In this document: positions 34,733 to 43,816 of the stretch, in pieces
Position numbering within the stretch: the stretch's first letter is position 1
How the letters are laid out: each line of letters opens with the position of its first letter
Assembly (NCBI RefSeq): GCF_022749495.1
Contig: NZ_CP094241.1
Span: forward strand, 186,001 to 250,000
DNA: 64,000 nt
Source of the DNA: Neisseria macacae ATCC 33926
GTDB lineage: Bacteria > Pseudomonadota > Gammaproteobacteria > Burkholderiales > Neisseriaceae
Direction of reading: 5' to 3'
Made by a program: the position numbers and the translations under genes
The notes under the pieces: model-generated
The model's input: only the letters and a program-made list of their open reading frames with translations
Databases searched by the model: none
What the model was told of the DNA's origin: nothing

Positions 34733-34770
34733 CCAAAAAAGGTCGTCTGAAAATTTCCAGACGACCTTTT
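34733..34770 (+). terminator. uptake-sequence hairpin behind TM2 copy 2
   Basis: AAAAAAGGTCGTCTGAAAA and TTCCAGACGACCTTTT (one base changed in the right arm). It lies 40 bases before the convergent permease stop. Confidence 0.75.
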
Positions 34771-34809
34771 GCTATTGCGGGGAATGAAACGGCTAACCTG
34801 AAAACGGTA

Positions 34810-36123
34810 TCAGCCGCCCATAAACCAGAATTTCAACGCCCACAATACGGCGACTATCCACACCATAGGCGGCACGTCTTTGATGCGGTTGCATAAAAGT
34901 TTAATCACGGCGTAGCTGATGAAGCCGAAGGCGATGCCGTCGGCAATCGAATAGGTGAACGGCATGAACACGATGGTCAGGAAAGCGGGGGCGGCTTCGG
35001 TCATGTCGTCCCAGTCGATTTCACGCGCGCTGCGCAGCATTTGTGCACCGACGTAGAGCAGCGCGGGCGCGGTGGCGAAGCCGGGGATGCTCTGCACCAG
35101 CGGCGAGAAAATCAGACACGCCAACATCAATACGCCGACGGTTACGGCGGTCAGACCGGTGCGGCCGCCTGCGGACACGCCCGCCGCGCTTTCGACATAC
35201 GGCGTGGTTGAAGACGTACCCAGTGCGGCACCGGCGACAATCGCGGTCGAGTCGGCGAACAGGGCACGTTTCAGACGAGGCAGTTTGCCGTCTTCCAGCA
35301 GGCCCGCACGGTGGGAAACGCCGACCAGCGTGCCGGTGGAGTCAAACAAATCAACCAGGAAAAAGACGAAAATCACGCTGATCATGCTAATTTTAAAGAG
35401 ACCGTTGAAATCCATCTGCATGAAAGTCGGCGCGATGCTCGGAATTTCGCCGACCACGCCTTTAAAATCGCTCAAGCCCAGCGGGGTGGAAATGGCTGTG
35501 ATTGCCAGAATGGTCAGGATAATCGCCCCTTTGACGCGGAAATGCCCCAAAGCCACCACCATGGCGAAGCCCGCCAATACCAAGAGTGCGGCAGGTTGGT
35601 GGATGTCGCCTAGTTTCACCAAAGTCGCATCGCTGGCAACGATAATGCCGGAACCTTTGAGCGCAATCAGCGACAAAAACAGCCCGATACCGGCGGCAAT
35701 CGACATTTTCAAACCCATAGGCAGCGCGTTCACCAGCATTTCACGCACTTTGAAAAAGCTGAATAAAATGAAAATGATGCCGGAAACGAATACCGCGCCC
35801 AAAGCCACCTGCCAGGGAACGCCCATGCCTTTGACGACGGCGAAAGTAAAGTAGGCGTTCAAACCCATGCCCGGAGCGAGCGCAATCGGATAGTTGCCGA
35901 CGAAGCCCATCACGAAGCAGCCGATGGCGGAAGCGATACAGGTGGCGACGAATACCGCGCCCATATCCATGCCCGTTTCGCCGAGAATCAGCGGATTGAC
36001 AATGATGATGTAACACATGGCGAGGAAGGTGGTCAGACCTGCCATCAGCTCAGTGCGCACATTCGTGCCGTTTGCGCTTAAATTGAATATGCGCTCCAGC
36101 ACATTTTGATTTGAAGTAGTCAT
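34810..36123 (-). CDS. NCS2-family purine permease (AzgA/PbuG type)
   Basis: 437 residues, about twelve membrane segments. The N-terminus LERIFNLSANGTNVRTELMAG and FLAMCYIIIVNP are typical of the guanine/hypoxanthine/adenine permease branch; GTSSTTPYVESAAGVSAGGRTGLTAV (in part) is the family loop. It imports purine bases with protons at the inner membrane. Exact substrate is not readable from sequence. Parts of this gene are duplicated as debris at 34141-34285. Confidence 0.9.
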   Translation of the reverse strand: MTTSNQNVLERIFNLSANGTNVRTELMAGLTTFLAMCYIIIVNPLILGETGMDMGAVFVATCIASAIGCFVMGFVGNYPIALAPGMGLNAYFTFAVVKGMGVPWQVALGAVFVSGIIFILFSFFKVREMLVNALPMGLKMSIAAGIGLFLSLIALKGSGIIVASDATLVKLGDIHQPAALLVLAGFAMVVALGHFRVKGAIILTILAITAISTPLGLSDFKGVVGEIPSIAPTFMQMDFNGLFKISMISVIFVFFLVDLFDSTGTLVGVSHRAGLLEDGKLPRLKRALFADSTAIVAGAALGTSSTTPYVESAAGVSAGGRTGLTAVTVGVLMLACLIFSPLVQSIPGFATAPALLYVGAQMLRSAREIDWDDMTEAAPAFLTIVFMPFTYSIADGIAFGFISYAVIKLLCNRIKDVPPMVWIVAVLWALKFWFMGG

Positions 36124-36446
36124 GATTTATGCTTTTCAAAAAAAAGGAAAATTTGCGGGCGGTATTATACTGAAAACGCCTTGTTGTCGGGTGAAAAATT
36201 GTCAACATTCCACTTGGGCAATGCGTTGCCATTCCCGCTGTGTCTGTGCGTATAGTGGATTAACTTTAAATGAGAACAGGGCAGAGCGTGAGGTCGTCTG
36301 AAAATCCGAGCGGCGTTTTCAGACGACCTTTGCCCTTTGAATACGGCGGCAAACACGGAAAGGTCGTCTGAAACCGTGTTCCGAATACATTGTCCGCACT
36401 GGCGCGCAAGCGTAAAATTTCCGTTTTCCCAAAATGTGCCACACTC
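36124..36446. other. divergent intergenic region before the permease and AEC genes
   Basis: Contains one Correia end only (TATAGTGGATTAACTTTAAA, 36251-36270), an uptake-sequence hairpin (36290-36331) and a single uptake sequence (36360-36371). No gene. Confidence 0.6.
36290..36331. terminator. inverted uptake-sequence hairpin
   Basis: AGGTCGTCTGAAAA and TTTTCAGACGACCTTT between divergent genes; its role as a terminator is doubtful. Confidence 0.45.
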
Positions 36447-37379
36447 ATGGAAACCGCCCTGCTCCTCGCCGGCAAAATCACCGAGCTGACCCTGATTGTC
36501 CTGATGGGCATGGCGTTGGTGAAATCCAAGCTTCTGAATTCCGAACACAGCCGCACGCTCTCCGTCATCGCGCTCTACCTCATCAGCCCGTCGGTAATGA
36601 TTCACGCCTTCCAAATCGAGAACACGCCCGACATCATTGACGGGCTGAAACTCTCGGTCGCCTTGGCGGTCGTGTTCCATATCCTGCTGATTGTGCTGGG
36701 CAGGCTTTTCAAAATCCTGTTCAAGCTCGACACGCTCGAACACGCCGCCACGGTTTACACCAATTCCGGCAACCTCATCATCCCGCTGGTGATGTCTATT
36801 TTCGGACCGCAATGGGTGATTTACACCAGCGGCTTCATCATCGTCCAAATGTTCCTTTTCTGGACGCACTTGCGCCTGCTGCTTTGCGGGCGCGGCAATC
36901 TTGCGTGGAAAACCGTACTCACCAACATCAACATCCTATCCATTTTTATCGGCGTGTTCATGTTTGCCTTTCAAATCAAACTGCCGCACATCATCGACAA
37001 CACGCTTGCGACCGTCGGCGGCATGATAGGTCCGGTCGCCATGCTCGTTGCCGGAATGCTGATTGCCTCGCTGCCGCTTAAAGAAATCATCCTCTCCAAA
37101 CGGATTTACCTCGTCGCCTTCCTGCGTCTGATGCTTATCCCGCTGATTCTGCTAGTGTTTGTCAAAATTTCGGGCATTGCCCATTTGGGCGGACACAGCG
37201 ATACCGTCGTCCTCATCAGCTTCCTCGCCACCGTCAGCCCCGCCGCGTCCACCGTTACCCAAATGGCGATGGTTTATGGTCAGAACGCCTGTAAAGCCAG
37301 CGCGATTTACGGCATCACGACGCTGCTGTGCGTCATTACCATGCCGCTGATGATTGCGTTGTATCAAGCGATGGTTTGA
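36447..37379 (+). CDS. AEC-family transporter
   Basis: 310 residues from ATG 36447; the frame opens at 36390 but the extra residues are polar and unlike the family. About ten membrane segments in two halves. Family features: NSGNLIIPLVMSIFGPQW in the first half and LISFLATVSPAASTVTQMA near the end. Auxin-efflux-carrier-family proteins in bacteria export or take up small organic acids such as malate; the substrate here is unknown. A hairpin follows. Confidence 0.88.
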   Translation: METALLLAGKITELTLIVLMGMALVKSKLLNSEHSRTLSVIALYLISPSVMIHAFQIENTPDIIDGLKLSVALAVVFHILLIVLGRLFKILFKLDTLEHAATVYTNSGNLIIPLVMSIFGPQWVIYTSGFIIVQMFLFWTHLRLLLCGRGNLAWKTVLTNINILSIFIGVFMFAFQIKLPHIIDNTLATVGGMIGPVAMLVAGMLIASLPLKEIILSKRIYLVAFLRLMLIPLILLVFVKISGIAHLGGHSDTVVLISFLATVSPAASTVTQMAMVYGQNACKASAIYGITTLLCVITMPLMIALYQAMV

Positions 37380-37394
37380 AAGGGTTGGGTCAAG

Positions 37395-37444
37395 AAAAAG
37401 GTCGTCTGAAACACCTCGAACAGGGTTTTCAGACGACCTTTTCT
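37395..37444 (+). terminator. inverted uptake-sequence hairpin behind the AEC gene
   Basis: AAAAAGGTCGTCTGAAA and TTTTCAGACGACCTTTTCTT. Confidence 0.75.
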
Positions 37445-37480
37445 TGCTACAATCCGTTTTTTTTTCTCGTTGCCATTATC

Positions 37481-39421
37481 ATGAAAACCAGCGTCTGCCT
37501 CTCACTATTGCTCCTGCTCGCCGCCTGCCATCCCAATGCCGAAGTCGCCGATACCGCCGCGCCGACCGCGCGCAAGCCTTCTTATTTTGAGTCCGACAAA
37601 CGCCAAGCCGCCACGCCGGTCAAAACGCAGACCCCCGCGCTGTCCGCCATCCGCAGCCGCGCCGATTTCGACCTGCTTTCGCGCGTTTACGAACAAGACA
37701 GCGAATACGAAATCCCGCACGTCCTCTTCCTTATCGACCGCGAAGACAACAACCGCACCGACTACATCAACACGCCGAAATACCGCCTGCACGAAACCTA
37801 TCTCGCCGAGATTTTGAAGCCGATGCCGACGCGCAAAGAATTGTTCGAACAATACCGCAGCCCGAACCGCCGCTTCCTGTTCGGCACCATCAGTTGGCAG
37901 AACAGCACTCAAGAATACGTTTACGAATTTTGGGAAGGCGACAAAATCACGCCCGAATTGCTGAAATTGGCAGAAGGTCGTCTGAAAGACAGTTTCTTCG
38001 CCCCGCTGCGCTACAAAACCAATTCCCTGTGGCAGGAAACTGTTGCTGCGCAAAGCAAAGTCCCCTTTGTAACCCAAGAAAGCCTGATACAGAATTTTCC
38101 TTATTTGCCGTTGCACAGGGGGAAAGCGGTAGGCACATTGCGCGTCATCACTCAGGAAGACGACCTTTACGATGTCGGTGCGGACGACATCATCATCTTG
38201 AAAGAAGTGCCGCTGGTGTTGCCGCCCGTAGCAGGCATCATCAGCGAAAAACCGTCCACCGCGCTGTCGCATGTGAACGTCTTGGCGCGCGGCTGGGGCA
38301 TTCCCAACATCTACCTCAAAGACGCGGAAAAAATCCTCGCCCCCTATATCGGCCGCCGTATCGAATTGGAGGCAGACGCAAAACAATACCGGGTCGCCCA
38401 AACCAACCGAAACACAGCCGCCAAAACCTTTTCAGACGACCTCTCCCTGCCGCAGCCCGACACTTCCGATTACAGCCTGAGGCCGCTTGCCAACTTGCGC
38501 CGTGAAGACAGCCGTTACTGCGGCAGCAAAGCCGCCAACCTCGGCCATATCCGCTCCCATATCGCAGACAGCAACGTCCCCGACGGATTCTGCATCCCCT
38601 TCGCCTACTACCGCGCCATGATGGACAAACTCGGCATCAACGCGGCAACACTGGCGCAAATCGAAACGCAAAGCGGCGGCGACAACCGCAAACGCCGCAC
38701 CGCCCTGCTCGCCTTGCAGAAAAAAATCACCGATGCCGAAATCCCGCCCGAATGGAAACGCACATGGGCGGAACAATGGCGCAGCCAATTAAACAGCAAA
38801 GGCGTGTTCGTCCGCAGCTCGTCCAATTCCGAAGACCTACCGAATTTTAGCGGCGCAGGACTGTACACCACCGTGCCGAACGTAACCGGCGAAAACGCGC
38901 TGGCGGAAGCAGTGAAACAGTCTTGGGCTTCCGTCTTCAATTACAGCGCGTACGAAGCCCGCCGCATCGCCGGACTGCCGCACGACAGCGTGAAAATGAG
39001 CGTCTTCGTCCAACAAAGCATCAATGCCGACCTCTCCGGCGTACTCGTTACCGTCAATCCCTACGATACCGCGCAGAAAAACACTTCCTACATCGCCGCC
39101 AAACGCGGGCTGGGCATTCGCGTGGTCGAAGGAAAACGGGTGGCGGAACAAGCCGTTTACAACCGCCGCAACGACGCCGTACAACGCCTCAGCTCCTCCA
39201 ACGAAACCACCGCGCTGCAACTGGATGAAAACGGCGGCGTCAGGGAAGTACCGATCACCGGCGGCAACGTCATGAATCACGACCAAATCCGCCGCCTCGA
39301 CCAAGCAGGACAGCAAATCAAACAGCTTTTCGGCAACGGCGAACAAGACATCGAATGGGCTTTCGCAGACGGCAAACTCGTCATCCTTCAGGCAAGGCCT
39401 TATTTAAACGGCAGACGGTAA
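37481..39421 (+). CDS. lipoprotein with PEP/pyruvate-binding (PPDK N-terminal) domain
   Basis: 646 residues from ATG 37481. The lipobox LLAACHP predicts a lipid-anchored periplasmic or surface protein. Residues about 215-290 contain STALSHVNVLARGWGIPN, the swivelling phosphohistidine-type domain with SHVN in place of the usual catalytic TSH. Residues about 330-640 are an ATP-grasp PPDK/PEP-synthase nucleotide domain (CGSKAANLGHI, VFVRSSSNSEDLPNFSGAG, IEWAFADGKLVILQARPY). The order swivel-then-ATP-grasp is reversed compared with PpsA, and the PEP-binding barrel is missing. A lipoprotein with an ATP-dependent domain outside the cytoplasm is puzzling. Two uptake sequences lie in the coding frame. 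Confidence 0.8.
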   Translation: MKTSVCLSLLLLLAACHPNAEVADTAAPTARKPSYFESDKRQAATPVKTQTPALSAIRSRADFDLLSRVYEQDSEYEIPHVLFLIDREDNNRTDYINTPKYRLHETYLAEILKPMPTRKELFEQYRSPNRRFLFGTISWQNSTQEYVYEFWEGDKITPELLKLAEGRLKDSFFAPLRYKTNSLWQETVAAQSKVPFVTQESLIQNFPYLPLHRGKAVGTLRVITQEDDLYDVGADDIIILKEVPLVLPPVAGIISEKPSTALSHVNVLARGWGIPNIYLKDAEKILAPYIGRRIELEADAKQYRVAQTNRNTAAKTFSDDLSLPQPDTSDYSLRPLANLRREDSRYCGSKAANLGHIRSHIADSNVPDGFCIPFAYYRAMMDKLGINAATLAQIETQSGGDNRKRRTALLALQKKITDAEIPPEWKRTWAEQWRSQLNSKGVFVRSSSNSEDLPNFSGAGLYTTVPNVTGENALAEAVKQSWASVFNYSAYEARRIAGLPHDSVKMSVFVQQSINADLSGVLVTVNPYDTAQKNTSYIAAKRGLGIRVVEGKRVAEQAVYNRRNDAVQRLSSSNETTALQLDENGGVREVPITGGNVMNHDQIRRLDQAGQQIKQLFGNGEQDIEWAFADGKLVILQARPYLNGRR

Positions 39422-39497
39422 AATGAGAAAGGGAAGAGGTCGTCTGAAAACGCAGCTTCAATGAAGTTCAAAACCAAAATCTAGCAAAGGAAACATC

Positions 39498-40190
39498 ATG
39501 AATTATCAGGATTTCATCAGCCAAACCGAAACACAATACGGCATCTCCCTGCCCAACCTATACAAACGCCTCGCTGCCGACGGTATGTTGGACTGGGGCG
39601 AATTGGGTAGCAAATGGTATAGCGAAACCTTTCCCAAGTTGCTCGAATATCCGCCTTTACTGCTGGTCGGCTCGGAATTTGAACTGCCTCACGCCGACGA
39701 ATTGCAGGGAATCAACGAACAGCTATGCGACGACAGTGAATGGATGAGTTTGAAACCCGAATACCGTGGCAAACTCATCGCCTTTGCCGGAGCTGGCAAT
39801 GGCGATTACTACGCATTCGATTACCGCCAAGAAGGCGAACCATGTATCACACGCCTGTATCACGACGACGACTTCAGCGTAGTAGAAGCCGCAAACTTAG
39901 CAGACTTCATCTTCCGCAGGCTGCTCCAAGCCCAAGCGGACTATTTCCCCGAAGAAGATACTTCTCCCGAAGACTACCGCAGGCAACTGTTTGCCCAATT
40001 GGAAAGCCACCAACCCTACCTCTCCGCCGAACAATATGAATTCCTCCGACAAACCTATCAAAAACCCTATCAAAAAGACCAATGGGGCGGATTGTTCATG
40101 TTGAGCGATGAAGAAACCAGCGCCGCCGAACAACGGTTCATCTCATGCGAACGGCTGGACGAAGAATTCGAACCTTTCGACTATGACTAG
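39498..40190 (+). CDS. SMI1/KNR4 (SUKH)-like protein
   Basis: 230 residues, no signal peptide, acidic. The N-terminal half reads like a SUKH fold: ISQTETQYGISLPNLYKRL, LLLVGSEFELPHADEL, and GDYYAFDYRQEGEPCITRLYHDDD. SUKH proteins are frequent immunity proteins of contact-dependent and type VI toxins, and the place at the edge of the vgrG island fits. No cognate toxin is adjacent. GC content is core-like. AAAGGAAACATC precedes the ATG. Confidence 0.72.
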   Translation: MNYQDFISQTETQYGISLPNLYKRLAADGMLDWGELGSKWYSETFPKLLEYPPLLLVGSEFELPHADELQGINEQLCDDSEWMSLKPEYRGKLIAFAGAGNGDYYAFDYRQEGEPCITRLYHDDDFSVVEAANLADFIFRRLLQAQADYFPEEDTSPEDYRRQLFAQLESHQPYLSAEQYEFLRQTYQKPYQKDQWGGLFMLSDEETSAAEQRFISCERLDEEFEPFDYD

Positions 40191-40304
40191 CGGGTATATT
40201 GGTTTAGGTTTAAATCAGGATAAAAATACTAAAGAAAAAAGATGTAAGAAAACACCGCATTATTTACATAACAGGCGTAGTTTGAAGTGGAAATCCAACT
40301 TTCA

Positions 40305-40338
40305 CAAAGGTCGTCTGAAAATTTTCAGACGACCTTTG
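40305..40338 (+). terminator. inverted uptake-sequence hairpin
   Basis: AAAGGTCGTCTGAAAA and TTTTCAGACGACCTTTG. The sequence after it (TTGCTTCG..., ACTTGGAATTTCTATG) is a cassette boundary repeated at 47005-47058. Confidence 0.65.
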
Positions 40339-40382
40339 CTTCGTATTCGTTACAATAGCTGTTTTGCTTACTTGGAATTTCT

Positions 40383-40934
40383 ATGTACATAAAACTATTT
40401 TCTGCATTGTCAATTTTGTTATTTACAGTTAATTGCAATGCTTTTTCCAAAGCCCCTAATGCAGATGGTGTAGTTAGCATCAGGATGATAGATAATAATC
40501 CTTGCCTTTATATTGAAAAAACCGGCTTGATTGGTGCGTATTTCATAGATATATCTCAAGTTTTTTCAGAAAGTATGGATAGCATGCTTTATGAGGCAAC
40601 ATTTGAAGAAAATTACCCGACTAAAGAAAAATGTATTATGTTGAATTCTTCAAACTTTCCAAATCTAAAATTAGAAGATAGGCAAGTTTATGCAATTAGG
40701 CTGCGTCCTGATCCAAATAAAAATGAACAATTAAGGATAGAGCCGAATTTCACTGGTTTTGGAGATACAATTTGCCTTAAAAAAGATCAAAATGGTCATT
40801 TTAGGGTTCAAGATTATATTAGAGGTGAATGTGTAGATAGAGTTTCTATCCAAACTGAACAGAAATCTTTAAAGGAAAATAAAGGAAGTTGGTTTGATCG
40901 GTTCATTGAGTGGCTAAAAAGCTTACTATCATGA
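40383..40934 (+). CDS. small secreted protein, probable T6SS immunity candidate
   Basis: 183 residues. The signal peptide (LFSALSILLFTVNCNAFS) ends in a sequence that could be cleaved by signal peptidase I; the cysteine context is a poor lipobox. The mature part shows NPCLYIEKTGLIGAYFIDIS, KEKCIMLNSSNF, DTICLKKDQNG and RGECVDRVS, with four cysteines. This resembles the group of putative periplasmic T6SS immunity proteins, from memory. AT-rich, unlike the genes to the left. It stands directly before vgrG with a hairpin between, and no toxin partner precedes it. Confidence 0.68.
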   Translation: MYIKLFSALSILLFTVNCNAFSKAPNADGVVSIRMIDNNPCLYIEKTGLIGAYFIDISQVFSESMDSMLYEATFEENYPTKEKCIMLNSSNFPNLKLEDRQVYAIRLRPDPNKNEQLRIEPNFTGFGDTICLKKDQNGHFRVQDYIRGECVDRVSIQTEQKSLKENKGSWFDRFIEWLKSLLS

Positions 40935-40989
40935 TTCTGTTATCTTAGATTATACAAGTATAGATTAGGCTAAAAACCAAGCATCTATC

Positions 40990-41024
40990 AAGGTCGTCTG
41001 AAAACCTCCATTCAGACGACCTTT
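40990..41024 (+). terminator. inverted uptake-sequence hairpin before vgrG
   Basis: AAGGTCGTCTGAAAA and ATTCAGACGACCTTT. The left flank (TAGATTAGG...CATCTATCAAGG) recurs at 46957-46981. Confidence 0.7.
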
Positions 41025-41106
41025 CTACCGTTTATCCCATTTGCTTTACCGGCAATGACATTCAAGTTACCATACGAACCTCATTGTCATTTTTAAAATC
41101 AACGCC

Positions 41107-43746
41107 ATGACTGCCCGCCAATCCTACCACCTTACCTTCGCCCGTTTCTCTCCGTCACTTTCAGTCCGCTCTTTCACCGCTTCCGAAGCCGCCAACACTG
41201 CCTACCGCGTCGAAATCACCGCCACCTCCACCGATTCCTCACTGCCGCTGTCTTCCTACCTCAACCAGCGCGCAGCGTTTGAAATCCGTCCGCAGGAGGC
41301 CGTATTGTCCGAAGTAGCCGCCGCTTTTTCAGCCGGTTCGGACGACGCTCCGGCGAAACAATGGCAGGGCATTGTGACTTCGTGTGAGAAGCTGTCCGTC
41401 TCCAAGGATGAAACCGTTTACCGCTTTGTTTTAGAGCCGCGTTTCGCGGCTTTAAAACATTTCCAATCCTCCCGACTGTTTCAAAACCAAACCGTCCCCG
41501 ACATCGTTGCCGCCGTCTTCAAACACCACGGCTTCTCCGGTGTCGACTACCGTTTCCAAAAAAGCCGCAGCTACACCGTCCGCGAGTATGTGACCCAGTA
41601 TCTCGAAAGCGACTTTGCCTTTATCAACCGTCTGTGTGAGGAAGAAGGCATTTGGTATGCCTTCGAACAGCATGAACAACATGGCGACGTAGTCGTCTTC
41701 GGCGACAGTCCCGAACACTACTTCCGCGACCCAAGCCTGCCCGTTTCCTACCGTCCCCATGCCGGACTGGAAAGCACCGGTACCGAAGCACTGTTCAACC
41801 TCAGCATCCGCCACAACCCCATCGTCGAAGGCATACGCAGTGCCGACTACAACTACCGCACTGCCGATACCGACCTCTTCGCCGAAACCGACAACAAACA
41901 ATCCGAAGAATCTGCCGACAATACCGTCTTATTGGGCAAACAGCAAAACTGGGGCCTTCATCCCAAAACCCCCGACGAAGCCAAAGTTCAGACGACCCTG
42001 CTGAACGAAGCCGTCCTCTGCCGCCAAACCGTTGCCAACGGCAGCGGCAACGTCGTTTCCATGGCGCCGATGAAAGTGTTCCAAACCGATACCGCCTTCC
42101 CCGAAGCCCCCGACGGCTGGCTGGTACTCAGCATGGAACACAGCGGCAGCCGCGATACCGCCTATACCCATACCTTTACCGCCATACCCGCCCAACTCGC
42201 CTTCCGTCCCGAACGCACCACCCCGCGCCCCCATATCGCCGGCACACTGCCCGCACGGGTAACCGCGGCAGAGAACTGCACCTACGCCTACATCGACGAC
42301 ATGGGACGCTACCGCGTCAAACTGCCGTTTGATTTGGACGAATGGAGTCCCGGCGGAGAAAGCCGTCCCGTCCGACTCGCCAAACCCTATGCCGGTCCCG
42401 AATACGGCATCCACTTCCCCTTACACGAAGGCACCGAAGTCATGCTGTCCTTCGTCCAAGGCAACCCCGACCGTCCGTATATCTCCGGCGTCATGCACGA
42501 CAGCGCCCATCCCGACCACATTCCTGCCGATTGGAACACAAGGAACGTCATCCGCACCTGGGCGAACAACAAACTCAGGATGGAAGACCAAAAAGGTCAG
42601 GAACACATCAAACTCGCCACCGACTACCAGAAATCCCAACTCAACCTCGGCCACATCGTCGACAGCGGTAGGGAGAAACGCGGAGAGAACGGCGAAGGCT
42701 TCGAACTCAGAACCGACGGCTGGGGCGCCGTACGGGCGGGTAAAGGCATACTCGTCAGCGCACAAAACCAAGACGCCAACGGCAAAGTGCTGGATATGGA
42801 CGATGCCATCGCGCAGATTGAACAGGCACTCTCCCTCGCCAAAAGCCTGAACAAAGCCGCCCAAACCGCCAACAATCACCACACCGATGAAGAAACCCAA
42901 AGGGGTCGTCTGAAAGACGCCCTCAAAGACCTGAAAGAGGCCGGTTTGATCCAAACCGCCCCCGCCGGTATTGCTACCGCGACACAACAAAGCCAATTAC
43001 ACACCGCCAATGAAAACATCCACCTCGTCAGCGGCAGCCATACCGACATCACCGCCGGCCAAAGCCTGACCGCCCATGCGGCAGAGAGCCTCAACCTGTT
43101 TGCGCAAAGCAGCGGCATCAAGGTGCAGGCCAATCAGGGCAAAGTGGAAGTGCAGGCACAGAATGACGAGTTGCAGCTGAATGCGCTGAAGGATGCAACG
43201 TTAACCAGTAGCGCGGGGAAAATCACCATAGCGGCGAAGGAAGAGATTCTGATTACCTGCAAAGGGGCGTATATCAAACTGGCGAACGGGGAAGTGGAGA
43301 TTGGGAGTCCGAAGCTGGTGCGAGTGAAGGCGCCGTTGGAGGTGACGGGGCCAAATGCTATAAATACACGAATGCCATTGCTTCCTCAGACTGGTTTGTT
43401 TAGTAGACGTTTTGATTTTAGTAGCATATTTACGCCAGATTTTTTAACTGCAGGCATCAGTTATCAAGTCATTAATAGAAGTCAGAATTCCGAGCGGATT
43501 GAAACGCTTGATGAAAAAGGTAGAACATCAAGATTTTATGGGGATTCGAAAGATGAAATCGAAATTTCTGTGATAGGTAAGCTGACCAAAGAGCAAAAAT
43601 GGGCACTAATCCCAGATAATGAAACAGAACATGAAGATCACTGTTGTGCCTGTGATGAAGAAGATCATGATTGTGAAGAAATATCTGAGACAGAAGAAGT
43701 CGTCGAGGATAATTTATTGGAAGATTACAACCAATTCGGAAATTAA
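41107..43746 (+). CDS. vgrG: type VI secretion spike protein VgrG with C-terminal extension
   Basis: 879 residues. Residues about 1-370 form the gp27-like base (SYHLTFARFSPSLSVRSFTA, EEEGIWYAFEQHE); about 380-470 the gp5 OB domain (YIDDMGRYRVKLPFDLDEW, FPLHEGTEVMLSFVQGNPDRP); about 500-750 the DUF2345 beta-helix needle (LRMEDQKGQEHIKLATDYQ, GILVSAQNQ, KITIAAKEEILITCKGAYIKL). After about residue 750 the sequence becomes AT-rich and adds 130 residues with an acidic, cysteine-containing end (HCCACDEEDHDCEE). It punctures target cells and carries the downstream effector. No sheath, baseplate or ClpV gene is present here, so it is an orphan vgrG. A good ribosome site is not visible. Confidence 0.93.
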   Translation: MTARQSYHLTFARFSPSLSVRSFTASEAANTAYRVEITATSTDSSLPLSSYLNQRAAFEIRPQEAVLSEVAAAFSAGSDDAPAKQWQGIVTSCEKLSVSKDETVYRFVLEPRFAALKHFQSSRLFQNQTVPDIVAAVFKHHGFSGVDYRFQKSRSYTVREYVTQYLESDFAFINRLCEEEGIWYAFEQHEQHGDVVVFGDSPEHYFRDPSLPVSYRPHAGLESTGTEALFNLSIRHNPIVEGIRSADYNYRTADTDLFAETDNKQSEESADNTVLLGKQQNWGLHPKTPDEAKVQTTLLNEAVLCRQTVANGSGNVVSMAPMKVFQTDTAFPEAPDGWLVLSMEHSGSRDTAYTHTFTAIPAQLAFRPERTTPRPHIAGTLPARVTAAENCTYAYIDDMGRYRVKLPFDLDEWSPGGESRPVRLAKPYAGPEYGIHFPLHEGTEVMLSFVQGNPDRPYISGVMHDSAHPDHIPADWNTRNVIRTWANNKLRMEDQKGQEHIKLATDYQKSQLNLGHIVDSGREKRGENGEGFELRTDGWGAVRAGKGILVSAQNQDANGKVLDMDDAIAQIEQALSLAKSLNKAAQTANNHHTDEETQRGRLKDALKDLKEAGLIQTAPAGIATATQQSQLHTANENIHLVSGSHTDITAGQSLTAHAAESLNLFAQSSGIKVQANQGKVEVQAQNDELQLNALKDATLTSSAGKITIAAKEEILITCKGAYIKLANGEVEIGSPKLVRVKAPLEVTGPNAINTRMPLLPQTGLFSRRFDFSSIFTPDFLTAGISYQVINRSQNSERIETLDEKGRTSRFYGDSKDEIEISVIGKLTKEQKWALIPDNETEHEDHCCACDEEDHDCEEISETEEVVEDNLLEDYNQFGN

Positions 43747-43816
43747 TATACTTAAAAATACTGTTTTAGGAAAATATTAAATTTATTATTAAGAATGCTT
43801 ATTTAGGAAATTAATT

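Larger units (their letters stand above)
33620..34780 (+). repeat. tandem duplication of a TM2 gene unit
   Basis: Left copy about 33620-34110, right copy about 34298-34780. Promoter area, TM2 gene, 3' flank (GCGGAACGATAGCGCGAAGT) and uptake-sequence hairpin are all repeated. The spacer (34141-34285) contains pieces of the neighbouring permease gene. Confidence 0.85.
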
